Made by a program: the position numbers and the translations under genes. Under the pieces are notes generated by a model that was not told the origin of the DNA, did not search any database, and saw only the letters and a program-made list of their open reading frames with translations. A stretch of DNA of 33,559 nt from Lachnospiraceae bacterium (GTDB lineage Bacteria > Bacillota > Clostridia > Lachnospirales > Lachnospiraceae): contig JAFZRH010000030.1 in NCBI GenBank assembly GCA_017619975.1, forward strand, positions 1 to 33,559. Direction: 5' to 3'. Shown here piece after piece: positions 7,014 through 13,121 of the stretch. Within the stretch, counting starts at the first letter, position 1. The number at the start of each line of letters is the position of its first letter.

Positions 7014-7313
7014 TTATTTCTTCTTTTTTCCTTTCTTCTTCACGTTGACGTTTTCCTTCAGCACATGGCTGGGACGGAAAGCGGGAGCCTTGCAGGCGGC
7101 GATCTTAACGCTTTCGCCGGTGCGAGGGTTCTTGCCGGTGCGGGCTTTGCGCTCGCGGATCTCAAAAGTACCGAAACCGGTGATGCTTACTTTGTCGCCG
7201 GCAACCAGAGCCTTCTCAATGGTGACAAAGGTGGCTTTTAAGGCGGCTTCAGCATCTTTCTTGCTAAGACCGGCATTTTCTGCAATCGCTGCAACAAAAT
7301 CTTTCTTATTCAT
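7014..7313 (-). CDS. hup: HU-family nucleoid-associated DNA-binding protein with lysine tail
   Basis: This 99-residue histone-like protein begins MNKKDFVAAIAENAGLSKKDAE and carries the HU signature GFGTFEIRERKARTGKNPRTG on its DNA-binding arm. It dimerises and bends DNA without sequence preference. The start was set at 7313, the canonical HU N-terminus, preceded on the minus strand by GGGAGATC. The last twelve residues (NVNVKKKGKKKK) extend about nine residues beyond usual HU and add seven lysines. It has its own promoter upstream and a shared terminator downstream. The symbol refers to the family; no second copy is visible here. Confidence 0.95.
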   Translation of the reverse strand: MNKKDFVAAIAENAGLSKKDAEAALKATFVTIEKALVAGDKVSITGFGTFEIRERKARTGKNPRTGESVKIAACKAPAFRPSHVLKENVNVKKKGKKKK

Positions 7314-7346
7314 CTTTGTGATCTCCCACATTCTGAATTTTTTTTC

Positions 7347-7374
7347 ATCATAGCACATTCAGACAGAAATGCAA
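7347..7374 (-). promoter_or_regulatory. Promoter of the HU gene
   Basis: Read on the minus strand, TTGCAT (7374-7369), 16 bases, then TATGAT (7352-7347), preceded by TGC to make an extended -10. It is about 35 bases before the HU start. Confidence 0.65.
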
Positions 7375-7410
7375 GTGTTTTCAGGCTTTTTATTCATTTT
7401 ACCCGAATTT

Positions 7411-8391
7411 TTACAGGCGCAGAATGCCGGTCCCGTCGAAGGCGGGGATCGCGTCTTCTCCAGCGGCGTCCGGATCCTGCACATAGCCGTCCTCGAGGGA
7501 AGAAAAAGCCAGATAATCCCAGACGCGATCGAATTCCGCCGGAAGGAGAGGGCGTTTCAGGGAAGGAAAAACATCCAGCCGTCCGGCCTCACAGAGCGCT
7601 TTCACCGGTGTGTACTGTCCCAGCAGGCTGAACAGAAAGGCGCCTTTGGGCAGTTCGTCTTCCAGGAGATCTATCACGCGCAGGGAGTTTTCGATATATC
7701 CCGGAAGGATCAGATGCCGGATCAGAACGCCGCTTTTTAACAGACCGTCTTCTCCGAGCCGGTACGGCCCCGTCTGGCGCAGCATTTCTTTCACGGCGGC
7801 CAGCGCCGTTTCGGGATAGTGCGGTGCGAAAGAGAGCTTTCTGCCCAGCTCTTCCAACGCATATTTGAAGTCCGGAAGATAGATCTGCACCAGGCCTTCC
7901 AGCTCCTTTAAGGCTTCCGTGTCTTCATAGCCGGAACAGTTCCAGACGACGGGGACGGGCAGCGAGATCCGATTCAGGACGCCGGCGATCTGATGGGAAA
8001 AATGGCTGGCCGAGACGAAACTGATATTATGCACGCCCTGTTCCAGCAGCTGATCGATGATGCGAACCAGCTGATCATCGCCGACGGGATAGCCGGGAAT
8101 CTTTCTGCCTGAGATCTGATGGTTCTGACAGTAAACGCAGGCCAGATGACAGCCGGTAAAGAAGATGGTTCCGCTGCCTTTTGTTCCGCTGATGCAGGGC
8201 TCCTCTCCGAAATGGGCGGCAGCGCGGATCAGCTGAAGCGGATAAGGCGAGCGGCAAAAGCCCTCGCCGGCTGTTTCGTTTCTTTCAGCGCCGCATTTCC
8301 GGGGACACAGGCGGCAGATATATGCCGGCTGACCCGGAAAAGCCTCCGCCGGAGCGGAGGCTTTTGAAATGGTTTCGTTATACATAGGCAT
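7411..8391 (-). CDS. Radical SAM protein, COG1313 pyruvate formate-lyase-activating-enzyme-like family
   Basis: This 326-residue protein has an N-terminal CRLCPRKC cysteine cluster (about residues 26-33) and the radical SAM motif GCHLACVYCQNHQIS (CxxxCxxC). FTGCHLACVYCQN and the general layout match the COG1313 family, often labelled putative pyruvate formate-lyase activating enzyme although its real substrate is not established. Its start overlaps the last codons of the XRE-TPR regulator by 14 bases, so translation is probably coupled; a second Met lies at residue 3. No separate ribosome site is visible. A perfect 12-bp hairpin sits in codons 9-18. No glycyl radical enzyme gene is nearby. 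Confidence 0.85.
   Translation of the reverse strand: MPMYNETISKASAPAEAFPGQPAYICRLCPRKCGAERNETAGEGFCRSPYPLQLIRAAAHFGEEPCISGTKGSGTIFFTGCHLACVYCQNHQISGRKIPGYPVGDDQLVRIIDQLLEQGVHNISFVSASHFSHQIAGVLNRISLPVPVVWNCSGYEDTEALKELEGLVQIYLPDFKYALEELGRKLSFAPHYPETALAAVKEMLRQTGPYRLGEDGLLKSGVLIRHLILPGYIENSLRVIDLLEDELPKGAFLFSLLGQYTPVKALCEAGRLDVFPSLKRPLLPAEFDRVWDYLAFSSLEDGYVQDPDAAGEDAIPAFDGTGILRL
8338..8365 (-). other. Terminator-like hairpin inside the start of the COG1313 gene
   Basis: A perfect 12-bp stem (8338-8349 with 8354-8365) surrounds a 4-base loop. On the minus strand it begins 12 bases after the XRE-TPR stop codon and ends in TTTT. It looks like an intrinsic terminator for the regulator, yet it is in frame within the downstream coding sequence. 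It may reduce read-through into the radical SAM gene. Confidence 0.5.
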
Positions 8392-9589
8392 GTTCGGTCT
8401 GGATCGTAAGGGCGTCTTTGTATTTTCGCTGTGTCGTATAGAGACTGATCAGCCAGCCGGCCAGGAGACGGTGGTATCCCTCATGGATGGATTCTTCACT
8501 GCTCTGGTACAGTTCCTTGAGCACGCTTTCATATTCGGCGGAATTCCGGTCACCCAGCACGTAATGCAGATTGGTGAAATACAGCAGCTGATCGTAAATG
8601 GCGGGCATTTCCGCGCTGCGGAATCCGGAGGCGTCCTGAAGATACTTCAAGGCAGCGGAATCATAGCCGAGTTCAAAGTTGCATAAAGCAAGCTTCTGGG
8701 AAGCCAGCAGTTTCTGCTCGTCGGAAACAAGATCGTGAGGCCCCAGGGAGGAAAGAAGATAAGGAACCGCTTCTTCATACAGACCGTGCTCCACATAAGC
8801 GGTGCCGATATTGTAATCGATCAGACTGGCGATGGAAGCGTCGTAGCCCCGGGCGAGCTCTTTGGCGCGCTTGTAGTAGCGGAGCATGAAGGACAGGTCG
8901 TTGAAGTTGGCGTAGCAGGCGCCGAGCAGATAACTGCTCCACAGAAGGATGGGAAGACTCCCTTCCTCCGCCGCCGTCGCATAGGCACGGTCCGCCGCAT
9001 TGATGGCATCCATATAGTTCTTGCGGGTAAAATATACTTCCGCCATGCTCTGTCTGACAAAGCTGATCGGACGGATCGTTTCGGCCAGCCGCAGCATTTC
9101 CAGCTGATCGTCGGATTCGACGAGACCGGCGCCCACATAATAGAGGAAGAGCTGATCGGTCTCCATGTAATCGTAGAAGCGGGCCAGATAGGCGACTTCC
9201 TGATGACAGACCGGCGCGTTTTTCCCATGACGCTGGATCAGGCTGAACAGATTGAACAGATGCCAGCTTAAGTGAAGCTCGCTGTTTTCCATCTCACGCT
9301 GATGCAGTTTCAGATAGGTGGTTTCTTTTTCGGCCGTTTCGGAGTGGAAATATTTATCAAAGTAGCTGTCCAGCATGGCTTTGGCCTGGGCAAGCTGCTC
9401 TTCATTGCTGTTATAGCTGATCTGAAGCTTCTCAAGAAGCTGCTGCAGGATCGCGGGACTGGGATTGCCGATCCCCTGTTCGATCTTGCTTAAGTAAGAG
9501 ACGGCGCAGATCCCTTTGCAGAGCGCTTCCTGGCTTAAGCCGCGCTGCAGACGCTGCTGTCTGATCAAAAAACCGGTAAAATTTTTCAT
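8378..9589 (-). CDS. XRE-family regulator with TPR-like C-terminal domain
   Basis: This 403-residue cytoplasmic regulator has an N-terminal HTH (about residues 5-60: LRQQRLQRGLSQEAL-type helix, then VSYLSKIEQGIGNPSP). A long helical region follows with TPR-like pairs (for example YNIGTAYVEHGLYEEAVPYL). This layout is shared by peptide-responsive RNPP/Rgg-type regulators and by many uncharacterised clostridial XRE-TPR proteins, so peptide sensing is possible but unproven. No small peptide gene was recognised beside it. The start has GGGAGGAG upstream on the minus strand. It shares a 129-base intergenic region with a divergent PLP enzyme, which it may control. The COG1313 radical SAM gene overlaps its end. 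Confidence 0.85.
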   Translation of the reverse strand: MKNFTGFLIRQQRLQRGLSQEALCKGICAVSYLSKIEQGIGNPSPAILQQLLEKLQISYNSNEEQLAQAKAMLDSYFDKYFHSETAEKETTYLKLHQREMENSELHLSWHLFNLFSLIQRHGKNAPVCHQEVAYLARFYDYMETDQLFLYYVGAGLVESDDQLEMLRLAETIRPISFVRQSMAEVYFTRKNYMDAINAADRAYATAAEEGSLPILLWSSYLLGACYANFNDLSFMLRYYKRAKELARGYDASIASLIDYNIGTAYVEHGLYEEAVPYLLSSLGPHDLVSDEQKLLASQKLALCNFELGYDSAALKYLQDASGFRSAEMPAIYDQLLYFTNLHYVLGDRNSAEYESVLKELYQSSEESIHEGYHRLLAGWLISLYTTQRKYKDALTIQTEHAYV

Positions 9590-9629
9590 AACGGAAACTC
9601 CTCCCTGCCTTTAAGGGCAAGTAAAATAC

Positions 9630-9658
9630 ACTATACAAGGAAAGTCAAAAATAAGCAA
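9630..9658 (-). promoter_or_regulatory. Promoter of the XRE-TPR regulator
   Basis: On the minus strand TTGCTT (9658-9653), 17 bases, TATAGT (9635-9630). It lies about 40 bases before the regulator start. Confidence 0.6.
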
Positions 9659-9676
9659 GCTATTTTTTACATTTTA

Positions 9677-9685
9677 TGCTATACT
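9677..9685 (+). promoter_or_regulatory. Extended -10 promoter of the methionine gamma-lyase-like gene
   Basis: TGCTATACT gives an extended -10 (TG-N-TATACT). The -35 position (9657-9662, AAGCTA) is weak and overlaps the -35 of the divergent promoter, so the two may compete or share a regulator. Confidence 0.5.
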
Positions 9686-9718
9686 TTTCCGGAAAACTTC
9701 TGACAGGAGGCAGTTAAG

Positions 9719-10990
9719 GTGCAGAAAGCCTATGAAAGTTTCGGAATCAGCTCCGTCGTTTATCAGAGAGGCGAGCAGGTCCTGAAAAAACTGAAGGACA
9801 GATTCCGTGAAATAGATGAGATCGCAGAGTATAATCAGTTAAAAGTGCTGATGGCCATGCAGAAAAACGGCGTCGCCGATTACCATCTGACCGGATCCAC
9901 CGGTTACGGACACGACGATCAGGGCCGCGATACGCTGGAGCGGGTCTACGCGGATACGTTCCACACGGAAGACGCTCTGGTGCGGCCGCAGATCACCTGC
10001 GGCACCCATGCGCTCTACATCGCCCTGTCCGCAAATCTGAAGGCAGGAGAGGAACTGCTTTCTCCGGTCGGCCGCCCGTACGATACCCTGGAGGAGGTGA
10101 TCGGCATCCGGCCCTCTGTCGGTTCTCTGGCGGAAAACGGAATCCTATACCGGGAAGTGGATCTGAAGCCGGACGGCGGATTCGACTGGGACGGGATCCG
10201 GGCTGCGGTCGGCGATAAAACAAAGCTGGTGACGATCCAGCGCTCCAAAGGCTATTCCTCCCGCCGTACCTTTTCGCCCGCCGAGATCGGGGAACTGATC
10301 CGTTTTATCAAAGGAATCAGGCCTGACGTAAACGTGATGGTGGATAACTGCTACGGCGAATTCACGAGACGGGAGGAACCTTCGGATTACGGCGCGGATA
10401 TGATCGTCGGCTCTCTGATCAAGAATCCCGGCGGCGGTCTGGCACCGGTGGGCGGCTATATCGCCGGACGGGCGGATCTGATCGAGCGCTGCGCGAAGCG
10501 TCTGACAGCGCCCGGTCTCGGCAAGGACGTCGGCGCCAGTCTGGGACTCAACGCATCGATGTTCCAGGGGTTCTTCCTTGCTCCTGCCGTCACGGCGGGC
10601 GCGGAAAAAGGCGCTCTTTTTGCGGCGGCGCTTTACGAAAGCCTGGGATTTCAGGTCCATCCGTCTTCCGGTGAAACCCGTTACGATATCATTCAGGCTA
10701 TCGAACTGAAGACACCGGAAAACCTTTCCGCTTTCTGCGCCGGCATTCAGTCGGCGGCGCCGGTGGATTCCTTCGTCCGTCCGGTCGCTTCCGAAATGGC
10801 GGGATATCCGGATCCGGTCATCATGGCAGCCGGCTGCTTCGTACAGGGCTCTTCCATAGAACTGTCCGCGGACGGTCCGATGCGGGAACCGTACAATATC
10901 TATTTCCAGGGCGGTCTAACCTGGCAGCATGCCAAGATCGGCATCCTGAATTCCCTGCAGAAACTGGTGGACGCAGGTTTGCGGCTGTGA
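9719..10990 (+). CDS. PLP-dependent methionine gamma-lyase/aluminium-resistance family protein
   Basis: This 423-residue fold-type I PLP enzyme belongs to the COG4100 family, annotated as aluminium resistance protein or methionine gamma-lyase family. PLP should bind K235 in GSLIKNPGGG; D and N residues in VMVDNCYGEF and the glycine-rich ADYHLTGSTGYGHDDQGRD are family hallmarks. The true reaction in most bacteria is unproven; a carbon-sulfur lyase activity is the usual suggestion. It starts with GTG, preceded by AGGAGG at eight bases. It is divergent from the XRE-TPR regulator. Downstream, radC has its own promoter. Confidence 0.88.
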   Translation: MQKAYESFGISSVVYQRGEQVLKKLKDRFREIDEIAEYNQLKVLMAMQKNGVADYHLTGSTGYGHDDQGRDTLERVYADTFHTEDALVRPQITCGTHALYIALSANLKAGEELLSPVGRPYDTLEEVIGIRPSVGSLAENGILYREVDLKPDGGFDWDGIRAAVGDKTKLVTIQRSKGYSSRRTFSPAEIGELIRFIKGIRPDVNVMVDNCYGEFTRREEPSDYGADMIVGSLIKNPGGGLAPVGGYIAGRADLIERCAKRLTAPGLGKDVGASLGLNASMFQGFFLAPAVTAGAEKGALFAAALYESLGFQVHPSSGETRYDIIQAIELKTPENLSAFCAGIQSAAPVDSFVRPVASEMAGYPDPVIMAAGCFVQGSSIELSADGPMREPYNIYFQGGLTWQHAKIGILNSLQKLVDAGLRL

Positions 10991-10996
10991 TATAAT
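10968..10996 (+). promoter_or_regulatory. Promoter before the radC-mre operon
   Basis: TGGACG (10968-10973), a 17-base spacer and a perfect TATAAT (10991-10996). The -35 lies inside the last codons of the upstream PLP enzyme gene. It is 42 bases before the radC start and could drive radC-mreCD-PBP2-minD-rodA. Confidence 0.6.
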
Positions 10997-11037
10997 AAAA
11001 TCCTTCCCACGGGCTTCGGAGAGTTTGGGGAGGATAT

Positions 11038-11757
11038 TTGAGTACAAAAAAAACAATGAAATCGCTGCCGCCGTCTGAGCGGCCTTATGAGAAATGTCAG
11101 AAGAGCGGCCCCGCGGTGCTATCTGACGCGGAACTGCTGGCAGTCATTCTGCGGACCGGAACACGGGAAAAAACGTCAGTCGGCGTCGCTGCGAGTCTTC
11201 TGGAAGCGTACGGCAGCCGGGCGGGTCTTTCCTGTGTCATGACTCTGTCACGCCGGGAACTGGAAAAGATTCCCGGCATAGGACCGGTAAAAGCCGTTGA
11301 ATTGCTCGCCGTAGCTGAACTTTGCCGCAGAATCACGCGCAGCCGGAACAGACCGGGCGTTTCGCTCCGGGATCCTTCCTCCATTGCCGCCTATTTTATG
11401 GAGGATATGTGTTATCTTCCGCAGGAAGAGATGCGGGTCGCGATGTTTGATACCCGCAACAGACTGCTTCATGAGAAGACCTTGTCCATGGGAACGGTGA
11501 ATGCGTCCCTGGCTTCGCCCCGGGAACTGTTTCTGGAGGCGCTGCGTTACGGGGCCGTCTATCTGGTGCTTCTGCACAATCATCCCAGCGGAGACCCGAC
11601 CCCTTCCGAAGCAGATATCCGGATGACGGACCGCATGGCGCAGGCAGGAGATCTCCTGCATATTCCGCTGATGGATCACATCATTATCGGAGACCACAGT
11701 TATACCAGTATGCGTGAAGAGGGTCTGCTGACGAACGGCAGACGGGAGGTTTTATGA
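11038..11757 (+). CDS. radC: RadC family protein (JAB/MPN domain)
   Basis: This protein of up to 239 residues has a helix-hairpin-helix region (LEKIPGIGPVKAVELLA) and a C-terminal JAMM/MPN domain with HNHPSGDPTPSEAD (H180, H182, D193 region) for metal binding. Despite the name, RadC proteins have no settled role in DNA repair. The TTG start at 11038 has GGGGAGG four bases upstream. An ATG six codons later gives the more typical N-terminus MKSLPPSERPYEKC, so the start is uncertain by six residues. RadC often precedes mre genes in Firmicutes. Its stop overlaps the mreC start (ATGA). Confidence 0.93.
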   Translation: MSTKKTMKSLPPSERPYEKCQKSGPAVLSDAELLAVILRTGTREKTSVGVAASLLEAYGSRAGLSCVMTLSRRELEKIPGIGPVKAVELLAVAELCRRITRSRNRPGVSLRDPSSIAAYFMEDMCYLPQEEMRVAMFDTRNRLLHEKTLSMGTVNASLASPRELFLEALRYGAVYLVLLHNHPSGDPTPSEADIRMTDRMAQAGDLLHIPLMDHIIIGDHSYTSMREEGLLTNGRREVL

Positions 11758-12599
11758 ATACACAGCACAAAAAAAACAGACCTCGCGGCGGATTGCTGAT
11801 CCTCATCGGCGTCTGTTTGTTTTTGATGCTGGTAAGCTCCTTCAGCACCAGTTTTAACAGCGTGCTGAGAAACGGTGTCAACCGGGTCCTCATGCCGATG
11901 CAGCGCGGCATGAATAAAGTCGGCAGTTATGTTTTCAAACGGCTGGAAAAGCTGAGGGATCTGGAAGAAATACAGGAAAAAACACAGCAGCTGGAAGAAG
12001 AACTGGCATTGCTCCGCTCTCAGAACGCGCAGCTCAAGCTGAAGGAAAAAGAACTGAACGAGCTGCAGGTCCTTCTGAAAATGCAGGAACAGTATCCGGA
12101 CTACGAAAGCCTTGGCGCTCACGTCATAGGAAAAAGCTCCGGCAATTATTTTCAGTCTTTCATGATCGACCGAGGCTCCCGGGACGGCGTGCGTATCGGG
12201 ATGAACGTTCTGGCGCACGGAGGACTGGTCGGCCTTGTCACCGCGGTGGGAGATACGTATGCGACGGTAGAGACGATCATCAACAGCGGGAAGTATGTCA
12301 GTGCCATGAGCACCCGGGACGGCAGCCATTTCCTGGTATACGGCGATCTGCAGCTCTACAGCCAGGGACTTCTCGGATTGGAAAACGCTTCGATCTCGTC
12401 GGATCTCGGGACCGGCGATATGGTCGTTACTTCCAACATCAGCGATTTGTATCTGCCCGGTCTTCTGATCGGATATGTGGAAAGCATGAAAACGGACAGC
12501 AATCAGCTGACCAGAACCGGAACGGTCAGACCGGCCGCCGATTTTGATTCGCTGGATACGGTCCTTGTGATTCTGACCGTGAAGGAAAAAGGAGAGTAG
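11754..12599 (+). CDS. mreC: Rod shape-determining protein MreC
   Basis: This is a 281-residue bitopic membrane protein: cytoplasmic basic N-terminus, one membrane segment at about residues 13-31, a coiled coil at about 60-105 (rich in Glu, Leu, Gln), then the beta-rich MreC domain with MIDRGSRDGVRIGMNVL and GLVGLVTAVG. MreC scaffolds the elongation machinery and activates PBP2/RodA outside the membrane. It is translationally coupled to radC and lies four bases before mreD. The usual mreB between radC and mreC is missing. Confidence 0.95.
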   Translation: MNTQHKKNRPRGGLLILIGVCLFLMLVSSFSTSFNSVLRNGVNRVLMPMQRGMNKVGSYVFKRLEKLRDLEEIQEKTQQLEEELALLRSQNAQLKLKEKELNELQVLLKMQEQYPDYESLGAHVIGKSSGNYFQSFMIDRGSRDGVRIGMNVLAHGGLVGLVTAVGDTYATVETIINSGKYVSAMSTRDGSHFLVYGDLQLYSQGLLGLENASISSDLGTGDMVVTSNISDLYLPGLLIGYVESMKTDSNQLTRTGTVRPAADFDSLDTVLVILTVKEKGE

Positions 12600-12602
12600 C
12601 CG

Positions 12603-13121
12603 ATGAAAAGAGTTCTCGCCTATTTCCTGCTGATCCTGGTGTTCTTTCTTGTTCAGAACAACATTTTCGCAGCTTCCTCCCTGATCCTGACCGTCCCGAA
12701 TCTGCTGCTGATCCTGGTGTTCTCTGTCGGATTCATCCGGGGAACCTTTGAGGGGATGCTGATCGGTTTTGCCTGCGGTCTCCTGAATGATCTGTTCTTC
12801 GGCAGTACGATCGGTTTTTCGGCATTCATGTACACGATCCTCGGCTACGGCATGGGACTGATCGGGAATCTGTACTATACCGATTTTGTCAACATGCCGC
12901 TGATCCTGTGTCTGCTCAGCATGCTGATCTATCATATCGGAACCTATCTGTTTGCTTTTTTAATTCCCGGCTACGGAGGATTCGGCGCTTATCTGACGAC
13001 CGTCGCCATTCCGGAGCTTCTGTATACAGGGCTGATGACGCTGGTCCTGTACCCGCTGCTGCGGAAAGTGGAAGCTCTGATTGAAAGATGGGAGGTCAGA
13101 AAACCTAAGACTTATGTTTAA
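12603..13121 (+). CDS. mreD: Rod shape-determining protein MreD
   Basis: This 172-residue integral membrane protein has about five hydrophobic segments and the typical MreD features (GFIRGTFEGMLIGFACGLLNDLFFGSTIG). It partners MreC in the elongasome. AGGAGAG precedes the start at 12603. Its last bases overlap the start chosen for the PBP gene. Confidence 0.92.
   Translation: MKRVLAYFLLILVFFLVQNNIFAASSLILTVPNLLLILVFSVGFIRGTFEGMLIGFACGLLNDLFFGSTIGFSAFMYTILGYGMGLIGNLYYTDFVNMPLILCLLSMLIYHIGTYLFAFLIPGYGGFGAYLTTVAIPELLYTGLMTLVLYPLLRKVEALIERWEVRKPKTYV

Noticed and set aside
7375-7410. Terminator between the COG1313 gene and HU on the minus strand
   Set aside because: Only A/T-rich sequence with no stable stem was seen, so read-through into HU cannot be excluded.
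11700-12935. Long minus-strand open frame (about 411 codons) opposite mreC/mreD
   Set aside because: It lies opposite well-supported mreC and mreD, has a His/Gln/Asp-rich low-complexity composition typical of antisense shadows, and shows no domain.
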